A program made the translations under genes and the position numbers. Below are positions 26,845-36,158 of a DNA stretch of 64,000 bases, in pieces. How positions within the stretch are numbered: position 1 is the first letter of the stretch; each line of letters starts with the position of its first letter. Below the pieces are notes generated by a model that was given only the letters and a program-made list of their open reading frames with translations, made no database searches and had not been told where the DNA came from. The DNA comes from Bradyrhizobium vignae. Its GTDB lineage: Bacteria; Pseudomonadota; Alphaproteobacteria; Rhizobiales; Xanthobacteraceae. The DNA lies in assembly GCF_004114425.1 (NCBI RefSeq), contig NZ_RDQF01000016.1:62001-126000 (forward strand), written 5' to 3'.

Positions 26845-27870
26845 CTATTTGGCGCTCCCCGTCGTCTTCTTGGCCTGGTCGACGAATTTGTTGGTGAAGG
26901 TCTTGCTGACGTCGATCTTGGCGTTCGCGACCTCGGGCGAACCGACGCTGAACACGGCGAGCACGGCATCGGCGCCCTTGGGGTCCATCTTGCCGGTTTC
27001 GGAGTACATCGGGATCGTGTTCTTCAGCGCGGCAAGATAGAGATCCTTGTTCTTGCCGACCGTCTCCTCCGGCATCTTCGCCATGATCTCCTCGGGCGAA
27101 TGCGAATGGATCCAGGCGAGCGTGGCGAGGATCGCATTGGTGAGCGCCTGCGTTTCCTTCTCGTGGCCGTTGACCCAGGCTGCCGTCGAGTAAAGCGCGC
27201 CGCCCGGATATTCGCCGCCGAACGTCTCGAGTGTATCCTTCTGGGTGCGGGTATCCGAGAGGATGCGCAGATCCTTGTGGCTGCCCTGAAGCACGGTCAC
27301 CGAAGGATCGAGCATCACGGCAGCATCGATCTGCCCCTGCTCCATGGCGGCGACCGCGGTGGCGCCGAGGCCGACGCCGATCACGGCGGCGCTGGTGGGA
27401 TCAAGCCCGTTTTTCTTGAGCATATATTTGAGGAAGAAGTCGGTGGAGGAGCCGGGCGCACTCACACCCACCTTCTTGCCGGCAAGGTCCTTGACCGACT
27501 TGATGTCATTGGTGCGCGAGGGCGCGACGACCAGCACGAGGCCGGGATAGCGGTCATAGACCACGAAGGACTGCAGCTCCTGCTTCTTGGCCGCGAGATT
27601 GACGCAATGGTCGAAATAGCCGGAGACGACGTCGGCACTGCCGCCGAGCACGGCTTTCAGCGCATCCGAGCCGCCCTTGAGGTCGACCAGCTCGACATTG
27701 AGGCCGGCCTTCTCATATTCGCCAAGTTGCTTGGCCAGCACTGTCGGCAGATAGCACAGGCAGGAGCCGCCGCCGACCGCGATGGTGACCTTGCTTTGCG
27801 CCGCGGCAAATCCGGTGGTGACCGTCAGCGCAAGCAGCGCGCCGGCGAGCCTGGCAATCGTGTTCTTCAT
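26845..27870 (-). CDS. ABC transporter substrate-binding protein, nitrate/sulfonate/taurine type
   Basis: A 341-residue periplasmic protein. The start at 27870 follows GGAGG and gives a classical signal (MKNTIARLAGALLALTV, cut near AAAQ). NMT1-like motifs: VTIAVGGGSCLCYLPTVLAKQLGEYEKAGLNVELVD in its first part, KAVLGGSADVVSGYFDHCVNLAA, LAGKKVGVSAPGSSTDFFLKYML and EQGQIDAAVMLDPSV. It probably serves the permease-ATPase pair at 28664-30270, from which it is separated by a cupin gene on the other strand. Confidence 0.88.
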   Translation of the reverse strand: MKNTIARLAGALLALTVTTGFAAAQSKVTIAVGGGSCLCYLPTVLAKQLGEYEKAGLNVELVDLKGGSDALKAVLGGSADVVSGYFDHCVNLAAKKQELQSFVVYDRYPGLVLVVAPSRTNDIKSVKDLAGKKVGVSAPGSSTDFFLKYMLKKNGLDPTSAAVIGVGLGATAVAAMEQGQIDAAVMLDPSVTVLQGSHKDLRILSDTRTQKDTLETFGGEYPGGALYSTAAWVNGHEKETQALTNAILATLAWIHSHSPEEIMAKMPEETVGKNKDLYLAALKNTIPMYSETGKMDPKGADAVLAVFSVGSPEVANAKIDVSKTFTNKFVDQAKKTTGSAK

Positions 27871-28008
27871 TGGTTTCCTCCGTTCGGCCGGCGGCACCAT
27901 AGAGCAGCGGGGCGGGCTTGAGAAGCACTGCCGAAGTGGGCTGGCCATCGGTCTTTCGGCGCAATAGCATGCGCAGACAATAACAATTCCTAATGGGAAG
28001 GATCGTCC

Positions 28009-28458
28009 ATGAATCGCCTTACAGCCAGCCTGTCGATCGCCGCCGCCTTTGCCGCCGGATGCGGCGCAACTTACCTGCTCGGGCCGGCACTCGCCGCCGA
28101 GAGCATCACCGCGCAGATCATTCATACCGGCGAGATGGAAGGCGACGCGCTAGGCCCCGCCAACAAGGTTGGCTACCGCTCGAAGACGTTCATGACCGCC
28201 GACGGCGCCACTGTGTCAATCCAGGTCGGCAATGTGCCCAAGCACCTGCATTCCAACACCAACGAGATCCAGTACATCCTGGACGGGACCGGGACGATCT
28301 GGCTCGGCGACAAGGAGGTCACGGTGAAGCCAGGCGATCTCGTCATCATTCCGAAGGGCACGCCGCATGGCGGCACCAAGCCGATCAGCGGCCAGGTCAA
28401 GGCCATCGCGATCAAGACGCCGCCGCAGGCCCCCGATGACATCAAGCTGCTGGATTGA
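28009..28458 (+). CDS. Exported cupin-domain protein
   Basis: A 149-residue protein. An N-terminal hydrophobic segment (LTASLSIAAAFAAGCGATYLLGPALAAE) acts as signal or anchor. The cupin barrel follows with the metal motif spread over VPKHLHSNTNEIQYILDGTG (His, His, Glu) and GDLVIIPKGTPHG (second His). Such single cupins can be small isomerases, dioxygenases or binding proteins; no substrate is evident. It lies between two halves of a sulfonate-type ABC system on the other strand, so a role in the same metabolism is possible but unproven. Confidence 0.85.
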   Translation: MNRLTASLSIAAAFAAGCGATYLLGPALAAESITAQIIHTGEMEGDALGPANKVGYRSKTFMTADGATVSIQVGNVPKHLHSNTNEIQYILDGTGTIWLGDKEVTVKPGDLVIIPKGTPHGGTKPISGQVKAIAIKTPPQAPDDIKLLD

Positions 28459-28465
28459 TGGCTCT

Positions 28466-28655
28466 GCGCTCCCTCCCCCGCCTGCCAAGCGGGAGAGGGT
28501 TGGGGAGAGGGTGTCCCCGCGATGGGAGAATCGCCCGAAGGAGAAAACCCTCACCCGACGCTACGCCATAGCCGAGGCTTTGCCTCGGCGTGTTTTGAGA
28601 TGACGGCCGCCAGAGGCGGCCTACGCCTCTCCCGCAAGCAAGCGGGAGAGGTGAA
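28466..28655. repeat. Cluster of palindromic repeats
   Basis: Nearly the whole 200-bp gap is hairpins: CCCTCCCCCGCC...GGCGGGAGAGGG-like (28470-28499), GCCGAGGCTTTGCCTCGGC (about 28571), GGCCGCCAGAGGCGGCC (about 28604) and CTCTCCCGCAAGCAAGCGGGAGAG-type (28627-28650). The last is the hairpin half of the unit at 2851. Converging transcripts (cupin and permease genes) end here. Confidence 0.75.
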
Positions 28656-28663
28656 CTTGGGCC

Positions 28664-29452
28664 CTACCCCCGCCCGTCCGACGCCATCGGCCGCCACACC
28701 AGCAGCCGCCGCTCCACCAGCGTCACGCCGAAGTCGATCAGGATGACGAAGGCCGACAGCACGAACATGCCGGCGAACACACCGGCAACGTCGAACACGC
28801 CTTCGGCCTGCTGAATGAGATAACCGAGGCCCGCCGCCGATCCCAGATATTCCCCGACGACCGCGCCGACCACGGCGAAGCCGACTGAGGTGTGCAGCGA
28901 GGAGAACATCCACGACAGGGCCGACGGCCAATAGACGTGCTGCATCAACTGCCGCTCGCTCATGCCGAGCATTCGGCCGTTGTCGAGCACGGTGCGGCTG
29001 ACCTCCTTGACGCCCTGATAGACGTTGAAGAACACGATGAAGAACACCAGCGTGACGCCTAGCGCGACCTTCGACCAGATGCCGAGGCCGAGCCACAGCG
29101 CGAAGATCGGTGCCAGCACGACGCGCGGCAGCGCATTGACCATCTTGACGTAGGGGTCGAACACCGCGGCGACCAGCGGTTGGCGCGCGAACCAGAAGCC
29201 GACCAGCACGCCGCCGAGGGATCCGATCACGAAAGCCAGGATCGATTCCGCCAGTGTGATGCCGAGATGCTTCCAGATGACGCCGGAGGCGAACCATTTC
29301 ACGATCTGGCTGAACACGTCGAAAGGGTTGGAGAAGAAGAACGGCGGCAGCAGGATCTTGCCGAACACGGGGATGGTCGACAGCACCTGCCACAGCACGA
29401 TGCAGACGACCGCGACCAGGACCTGCAGCGCAAACAGCGTCGGGCGCGACAT
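28664..29452 (-). CDS. ABC transporter permease, SsuC/TauC/NrtB type
   Basis: A 262-residue permease with six helices. BPD_transp_1 features: LAESILAFVIGSLGGVLVGF, then the coupling EAA loop around RTVLDNGRMLGMSERQLMQHVYWPSALSWMFSSL. The start overlaps the ATPase stop by one base (TGATG). It forms the membrane part of a nitrate/sulfonate/taurine-type importer; the binding protein at 26845 is the likely partner. Confidence 0.9.
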   Translation of the reverse strand: MSRPTLFALQVLVAVVCIVLWQVLSTIPVFGKILLPPFFFSNPFDVFSQIVKWFASGVIWKHLGITLAESILAFVIGSLGGVLVGFWFARQPLVAAVFDPYVKMVNALPRVVLAPIFALWLGLGIWSKVALGVTLVFFIVFFNVYQGVKEVSRTVLDNGRMLGMSERQLMQHVYWPSALSWMFSSLHTSVGFAVVGAVVGEYLGSAAGLGYLIQQAEGVFDVAGVFAGMFVLSAFVILIDFGVTLVERRLLVWRPMASDGRG

Positions 29453-30270
29453 CAGACCGCCTCCACTGCCTGAGTGGATTGCACGTATCCCTTCATCACC
29501 TCGTCCTTCAGCACGCTCCAGATCTCGCGATGGAGCGCATGGAACTCCTTGTCGAGGCGCACCTCGAAGATGTCGCGCGGGCGCGGCAAGCTGACGCGCC
29601 AGTCGCCGATGATGCGCGAGGACGGCCCCGCGGACATGATCACCACGCGGTCGGCGAGCGCGATCGCCTCTTCCAGATCGTGCGTCACGAACAGCACGGC
29701 CTTGCGGTCGGCATTCCAGAGATCAAGCAGCAGATTGCCCATGACCTGGCGCGTCTGCGCGTCCAGCGGCCCGAACGGCTCGTCCATGAGGAGGATTTTC
29801 GGATCGCGGATCAGCACCTGCGCTAGCGCCACGCGCTTACGCTGGCCGCCGGAGAGCATGTGCGGATAGCGGCTGGCAAACGCGCCGAGACCGACGGAGG
29901 TCAGCCATTTCTGCGCCCGCGGCAGCGCCTCTGCGCGCGCCGTGCCCTTGATCTCGAGCCCGATCGCGACATTGTCGAGCGCGGTCTTCCAAGGGAACAG
30001 CGCGTCGGCCTGGAACAGGTAGCCGGCATCCTGGTTCAGTCCCGTCAGCTGCCGGTCGAATATCCTGACGCTGCCCGCCGCCGGCTTGAGCAGGCCGGCC
30101 GCGACATTGAGCAGCGTCGATTTCCCACAGCCGGTCGGGCCGACGATGGCGACGAACTCGCCCTGCGCGACCGCGAGATGCGCCTTCTCCACCGCCGTAT
30201 AGACCCGGCCGTCCCCCAGCCGGAACGCGACCTTGGCATCTTCCAGCGCCACTGCCGTGGGCGTCGTCAT
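29452..30270 (-). CDS. ABC transporter ATP-binding protein, SsuB/TauB/NrtD type
   Basis: A 272-residue ATPase: Walker A VGPTGCGKST, Q-loop GYLFQADALFPWKTALDNV, signature LSGGQRKRVALAQ, Walker B LLMDEPFGPLDAQTR and the H-loop VTHDLEEAIALADR. The FPWKTALDNV sequence is typical of the nitrate/sulfonate/taurine group. It heads a two-gene operon with the permease. Confidence 0.93.
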   Translation of the reverse strand: MTTPTAVALEDAKVAFRLGDGRVYTAVEKAHLAVAQGEFVAIVGPTGCGKSTLLNVAAGLLKPAAGSVRIFDRQLTGLNQDAGYLFQADALFPWKTALDNVAIGLEIKGTARAEALPRAQKWLTSVGLGAFASRYPHMLSGGQRKRVALAQVLIRDPKILLMDEPFGPLDAQTRQVMGNLLLDLWNADRKAVLFVTHDLEEAIALADRVVIMSAGPSSRIIGDWRVSLPRPRDIFEVRLDKEFHALHREIWSVLKDEVMKGYVQSTQAVEAV

Positions 30271-30363
30271 GTGCTTCCTCCGAACTCAGGCCGATGCCTT
30301 AGCCGCTCGCGCGGCCAAGTTCAATCAAGGCGCCAAGCGTGCTACGCATGGGGACTTGCCGTG

Positions 30364-30396
30364 CTCTTACCCTCCCCTGGAGGGGCAGGGTAAGAG
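30364..30396. repeat. Perfect hairpin upstream of the Opu-type ATPase
   Basis: CTCTTACCCT and AGGGTAAGAG arms flank CCCCTGGAGGGG, so the whole 33-bp stretch folds on itself. It lies 20 bp before the ATG at 30416 and resembles other short palindromic repeats of this genome. It may be simple repeat litter or a translation/transcription control. Confidence 0.6.
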
Positions 30397-30415
30397 AAAA
30401 GCGAGCCCATCCGCG

Positions 30416-31198
30416 ATGCCTTCCAAGCTGGCGATCAGCTACCAAGAGGTCACCAAGAGATTCGGCTTCCTCGCAGCCGTCGACGATGTGTCGCTCGACA
30501 TTGCCGAGGGCGAGTTTCTGGCCATCGTGGGCGGGTCCGGCTCAGGCAAGACCACGCTGCTGCGGCTCACCAACCGGCTGATCGAGGCCGATGGCGGCAC
30601 GGTCATGGTTGAGGGGGAAGACGTGCGGAGCGTCGATCCGGTCGCGCTGCGGCGCCGGATCGGCTACGTCTTCCAGAGCGGCGGGCTGTTTCCTCACTTA
30701 AGCGTCGCCGACAATATCGGGATCACGCCAAAGCTGCTGGGCGAGCCGGCAGTGGCGATCGCGGGGCGCATCGACGAACTGCTGGAGCTCGTGCAGCTCG
30801 ACGGCGCATCGCATCGCGACCGTCTGCCAGAGGCACTCTCCGGCGGCCAGCGCCAGCGTGTCGGCGTGGCGCGGGCGCTCGCCGCAAAGCCCCGCATCGT
30901 GCTGATGGACGAGCCGTTTGGCGCACTCGATCCCCTCACCCGCGATGCGCTAGGCGAGGACTATCGCGCGCTACACCGCAAGCTCGGCCTGACCACCGTG
31001 ATGATCACGCATGACATGACCGAGGCGATCCTGCTCGCCGACCGCATCGCAGTGATGCGCGGCGGACGATTGCTCGCGCAGGGTACGCCCGCGGAGCTCT
31101 CGAGCAGCAGCGACGACTACGTGCTGGAGCTGTTGAGCACGCCGCGGCGCCAGGTCGGGCGGCTGAATGTGCTGCTGCCGCAGAGCGGTGCGGCATGA
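30416..31198 (+). CDS. Osmoprotectant-type ABC transporter ATP-binding protein (ProV/OpuBA-like)
   Basis: A 260-residue ATPase. The start at 30416 (MPSKLAISYQEVTKRFG) is chosen over an upstream in-frame start because that would run through the hairpin repeat. Motifs: Walker A GGSGSGKTT, Q-loop YVFQSGGLFPHLSVADN, signature LSGGQRQRVGVARA, Walker B LMDEPFGALDPLTRD, H-loop ITHDMTEA. No CBS domains follow, as in OpuBA forms lacking them. It overlaps the permease-binding protein gene by 4 bp. Confidence 0.93.
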   Translation: MPSKLAISYQEVTKRFGFLAAVDDVSLDIAEGEFLAIVGGSGSGKTTLLRLTNRLIEADGGTVMVEGEDVRSVDPVALRRRIGYVFQSGGLFPHLSVADNIGITPKLLGEPAVAIAGRIDELLELVQLDGASHRDRLPEALSGGQRQRVGVARALAAKPRIVLMDEPFGALDPLTRDALGEDYRALHRKLGLTTVMITHDMTEAILLADRIAVMRGGRLLAQGTPAELSSSSDDYVLELLSTPRRQVGRLNVLLPQSGAA

Positions 31199-32754
31199 GC
31201 CTCTTCACCGATCCGCGTTGGGGCGAGGCGCTGGGGCATCTGCCCGATTATCTCGGCAACCATGTGCGGGTAAGCCTCGCCGCGCTCGCACTTGGCCTCG
31301 CCGTCAGCCTGCCGTTGGCGATCCTGACCCGCAACCGTCCGGCGCCGCGCGGCATCCTGCTCGCGTTCGCCAGCATCGTGCAGACGGTACCGGGGCTGGC
31401 GCTGCTTGCGCTGTTCTATCCGCTGCTGCTGCTGGCTGCTTCCGTCACGCTGGCCTGGTTCGGCGTTTCCTTCTCCGCGTTCGGCTTCCTGCCGGCGATG
31501 CTGGCGCTGGCGCTCTATTCGATGCTGCCGGTCCTGCGCAACGGCATCACGGGCCTCAACGGCATCGATCCCGCGCTAATCGAAGCCGCAAAGGGTGTCG
31601 GCATGACGGCACGGCAATCGCTGCTCATCGTCGAGCTGCCGCTGGCGCTGCCGGTGATGATGGCGGGCATCCGCACCGCCGCTGTGTGGGTGATCGGCAC
31701 AGCCACGCTGTCCACGCCGATCGGGCAGACCAGCCTCGGCAATTACATCTTTGCCGGGCTCCAGACCCAGAACTGGGTGTTCGTGCTGTTCGGCTGCCTG
31801 GCCTCGGCGCTGCTCGCGCTCGCCGTCGATCAGTTGCTTGGCCTGATCGAGAACGGCTTGCGCCACCGCAGCCCCTTGCGCAGCGGTCTCGGCGCGATCG
31901 GAATCGCGGCGCTGGTCGCCGCAACGCTGGTGCCGACCATGGGACGCCCGTCGTCAGGCTATGTGGTCGGCGCAAAAACCTTCGCCGAGCAATATGTGCT
32001 GTCGGCGCTGATGAGGGACCGCCTCCAGGCGGCAGGCCTCTCGGCCACCGCGCGGTCGGGCCTCGGCTCGAGCGTGATCTTCCAGGCGCTGAAGGCGGGC
32101 GACATCGATCTCTATGTCGACTATTCCGGCACGCTCTGGGCCAACCAGCTCCACCGCACCGACATCAAGCCGCGCGCCGAGCTGGTCGCCGAGCTGAAGA
32201 CGGCGCTCGCGAAGGACAACATCACGCTGCTCGGTGAGCTCGGCTTCGAGAACGCTTATGCGCTGGTGATGCCGAGACGGCGCGCCGAGGCGCTCGGCAT
32301 CCGCACCATTGCCGACCTCAGCGGACATGCCTCGACACTGTCGATTGCCGGCGACTACGAATTCTTCTCCCGCCCCGAATGGGCGGCGCTGCAAAAGGCC
32401 TATGGACTCCCGTTCCGCGCCCAGCGCCAGATGCAGCCGGATTTCATGTATGCGGCCGTCGCCAGCGGCGAGGTCGACGTCATCGCCGGCTACACCAGCG
32501 ACGGTTTGATCGCGAAATACGACCTCGTCACGCTCGACGATCCCCGCCACGCGATTCCGCCCTACGACGCGATCCTGCTGCTGGCGCCGAAACGCGCCGG
32601 CGACGAACGGCTCAAGGCTGCGCTGCAGCCGCTGCTCGGCAAGATCGACATCGCCATCATGCGCGAGGCGAACTTGCGCGCCAGCGGCAATGATGCGAAC
32701 TCCTCGCCCGATGCGGTCGCCCGATGGCTGTGGGAGCAGATCGCGCGACGCTAG
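31195..32754 (+). CDS. Osmoprotectant-type ABC permease fused to its binding protein
   Basis: A 519-residue fusion. Residues 1-215 are a six-helix permease (ProW/OpuBB-like) with the EAA loop DPALIEAAKGVGMTARQSLLIVELPLALPVMMAG. Residues about 255-519 are an OpuAC-type binding domain: VVGAKTFAEQYVLSALMRDRL, IFQALKAGDIDLYVDYSGTLWANQL, VDVIAGYTSDGLIAKYDLV and LLAPKRAGDERL. The binding domain is tethered on the periplasmic side after the last helix. The family takes up glycine betaine, choline or proline. With the ATPase it is a complete two-gene importer. Confidence 0.92.
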   Translation: MSLFTDPRWGEALGHLPDYLGNHVRVSLAALALGLAVSLPLAILTRNRPAPRGILLAFASIVQTVPGLALLALFYPLLLLAASVTLAWFGVSFSAFGFLPAMLALALYSMLPVLRNGITGLNGIDPALIEAAKGVGMTARQSLLIVELPLALPVMMAGIRTAAVWVIGTATLSTPIGQTSLGNYIFAGLQTQNWVFVLFGCLASALLALAVDQLLGLIENGLRHRSPLRSGLGAIGIAALVAATLVPTMGRPSSGYVVGAKTFAEQYVLSALMRDRLQAAGLSATARSGLGSSVIFQALKAGDIDLYVDYSGTLWANQLHRTDIKPRAELVAELKTALAKDNITLLGELGFENAYALVMPRRRAEALGIRTIADLSGHASTLSIAGDYEFFSRPEWAALQKAYGLPFRAQRQMQPDFMYAAVASGEVDVIAGYTSDGLIAKYDLVTLDDPRHAIPPYDAILLLAPKRAGDERLKAALQPLLGKIDIAIMREANLRASGNDANSSPDAVARWLWEQIARR

Positions 32755-32785
32755 GGCAGAATTCGTCTAGCTGACCGCGATCGGT

Positions 32786-33737
<952 letters not shown>

Positions 33738-33748
<11 letters not shown>

Positions 33749-34724
33749 GGCGAACATCTCCCCTGGGCCTGATCTGGAAATGGCGCGCGTAGATCGCCTC
33801 GAGACTTGGCTCGTCGATCGACAATCTGCGCAAGTCACCACCGACCGTGACCACGGCGCGTGCCGCGTCCGGCCGCACGTCGCGCTCGGCAGTCATGCGG
33901 AAGCGATCGACGCCCAGGGTGTCGACCTGGGTCACACCGGGGATCATTGCGAGCCGCCGGGCTATACCGAGTCCGTCGGCCTCGACTTCCACGACGAAGC
34001 CGGCACCGAGCACCTTGACTGCGAGCTCCGGCACCGCACCCATCAACACGATGCGTCCGCCCTGGAACAGCGCGACCCGGTCGCAGATGCGTTGCACCTG
34101 GTCGAGCATGTGGGACGACAGCAGCACCGTGATGCCCTCGGCCTTCAATTCTCCGATCAATCCCAGGAACTCCTGCGTCGCCTGCGGGTCGAGGCCCGAC
34201 GTCGGTTCGTCCAGGATGGCGATCTCGGCCCGCTTCACGATGATCTCGGCCAGACCCAGCCGCTGCCGCATGCCACGCGAGAAGGTCGCGACCCGCTTTG
34301 AGGCGACTTCCGCGAGGCCCACCCGCGCCAGCGCCGCCTCGATCCGCCGCGCGCGCTCAGCGCGCGCCAGTCCCATCAGTTTCGCCGTATAGGCGAGGTT
34401 TTCCGCGGCGGTGAGATGATCGTAGAAGCCGACCGCATCGGGCAGATAGCCGACGCGCTGCTTGACCTTCAGCGGCTCGCGGGCTGGATTGAAGCCGAGC
34501 ACGCTGACCTCGCCCGATGATATCTCGGTTAATCCCAGCATCATCAGGATGGTCGTGGTCTTGCCCGCGCCGTTCGGGCCGAGCAGGCCGAACACCTCGC
34601 CGCGCGCGATGTCGAAGTCGATGCCGTCGACGACGGCCGTAGCGCCGTAGCGCCGCGTCAGTCCGCGCGCGGCGATGACGGGATCCGGTGCCGTCCCTCG
34701 GCTGTCCGTTGATTGATTCCTCAT
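33738..34724 (-). CDS. ABC-2 type exporter ATP-binding protein
   Basis: A 328-residue ATPase: Walker A GPNGAGKTT, RVGYLPDAVGFYDHLTAAENL, signature-like FSRGMRQRLGLAE, Walker B AILDEPTSGLDPQAT and SSHMLDQVQRICDR. The FSRGM signature and PD-GFY region resemble NosF and related ABC-2 exporters. The C-terminal about 100 residues contain a small extra domain (VVEVEADGLGIARRL...). It overlaps the upstream NEW3 gene by 4 bp and the permease by 11 bp. Confidence 0.92.
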
Positions 34725-35887
34725 CGCCGTCCGAACCTCGCGACTGCACCCAACATCAGCAGGAGCGCGACACCGATGACGCCGGCACCTGCCATGCCCC
34801 ATACGGTCGAAGTGCCGACGGTGATGCGGAACTGGCCGGAGGCGTTCTCGCCGCGCGATGTGGCGCGGATCGTGGCTTGGTAATCACCGGCCAGCGACTT
34901 GTCGCTGGGCGTGATCAACGCCTGCACCTCACCGTCCTTGCCCGGCACGAGCCGCTCGATGGTCGCCGGCTCGAATGTCACCTTCCATCCACTCGGCGCC
35001 GTTCCGGCCAGCGTGATATTCTCCGCCGGAGCAGTGCCGGAATTGGTCACGACGATCGGGATCGAGCTCTGCTTGCCGGCGACCGCACGCGCACTCAACA
35101 GACCGTCGCGGCCGGAGATCTGGAGCTGCGGCTGGCCGACGATGTCGAGCGCAAGCTCGGTGGAGGCAGAGGCATCCTCCGCCTTCACGGTCACCTTGAC
35201 CGGGAAGTGACCGGCGTCGATCGTCGTGGGCGGGCGCACCTTCAGCTTGATGTCTTTGGACTGACCCGCATCGATCGGAATCGACGAGAGCTCCTGGGTG
35301 CCGTAAGCCTCGGTGAACGATGTCTCGAAATTGACGGGAGCCTCTGCTGCAAAACTGGCGACGAGATTGCGGCCGGAATCATTCTTGATCGAGAGCGTAT
35401 AATCGAAATTGGATTTCGGGCTGCCGCGCAGCGACGGCAGGCTGGACTTCACGCTGAGCTTGGCCGGCAGCTCCTTGGCGAGCGAGACCGCAACCGGGAG
35501 TTCGGCCGTTGTGCCCTGCCCTTCGGCCTTGACCGTGAGCGTATGCGGGGCGAGATCGTTGCCTGCGGGCACGTCGAGCCTGAGCTGCAGCGCGACACTG
35601 CCGTCGGGGGCCGGCATCGCGGCGCCGACCGGCTGACCGCCGCCGAGTAGCGTCGCGGTCCAGCCGCTCGGCACGCCCGCCACCGAAAGCTGGTAGCGCT
35701 GCGGCGCGAGACCATAGTTCTGCAGACGCAGGGAGATGTTGGTCGTGGTCCCCGGCCGTACCGTGACCGCCGGATAGTCGGTCATGAGATAAAGCCCCTT
35801 GATGTCGTGCGCAGCTTCGGCCGCATGGGCAGCCGGACTCAGCAGCACGAGGGCAAATGCAAGACGCGCAGCATCAAGCGCTCGCAT
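34721..35887 (-). CDS. NEW3-domain exported membrane-anchored protein
   Basis: A 388-residue protein. Signal peptide (RLAFALVLLSPAAHAAE), then about three Ig-like beta domains with NPxGW-type motifs: NYGLAPQRYQLSVAGVPSGW, NDSGRNLVASFAAEAPVNFE, NSGTAPAENITLAGTAPSGW, which is the COG1470/NEW3 pattern. A C-terminal helix (GMAGAGVIGVALLLMLGAVARFGRR) anchors it to the inner membrane with the domains outside. Its place as first gene of an ABC-2 exporter operon, with 4-bp overlap, says it works with that exporter, perhaps as an accessory that binds or guides the cargo. Confidence 0.85.
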   Translation of the reverse strand: MRALDAARLAFALVLLSPAAHAAEAAHDIKGLYLMTDYPAVTVRPGTTTNISLRLQNYGLAPQRYQLSVAGVPSGWTATLLGGGQPVGAAMPAPDGSVALQLRLDVPAGNDLAPHTLTVKAEGQGTTAELPVAVSLAKELPAKLSVKSSLPSLRGSPKSNFDYTLSIKNDSGRNLVASFAAEAPVNFETSFTEAYGTQELSSIPIDAGQSKDIKLKVRPPTTIDAGHFPVKVTVKAEDASASTELALDIVGQPQLQISGRDGLLSARAVAGKQSSIPIVVTNSGTAPAENITLAGTAPSGWKVTFEPATIERLVPGKDGEVQALITPSDKSLAGDYQATIRATSRGENASGQFRITVGTSTVWGMAGAGVIGVALLLMLGAVARFGRR

Positions 35888-36158
35888 GGACGACACTCCT
35901 GCAAGGAAGGGTGGATCAGGGATGGGCTTCGCACCGCCGGAAAGACCATTTGGCGGCGTGTCGGATGATGGAAGCAATCGTGACGAAGTTTTGGAAGCGA
36001 AGCGCCCTGCCAGTTACAAGTCTGTGATTGCGGGCATTTTTGCCTCAGACTTTAGTTCGAAGTCGGCGTGCAGGCGCGAGAGATGACGATGTCGCAGTGC
36101 AACGGATCGCGCCCGGCCGGACCCGGGGCGGCGATGATGCTCGAAGGACATCGTGCCG

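Noticed and set aside
28466..28655. CRISPR-like array
   Set aside because: The hairpins differ in sequence and spacing and there are no equal-length spacers or cas genes.
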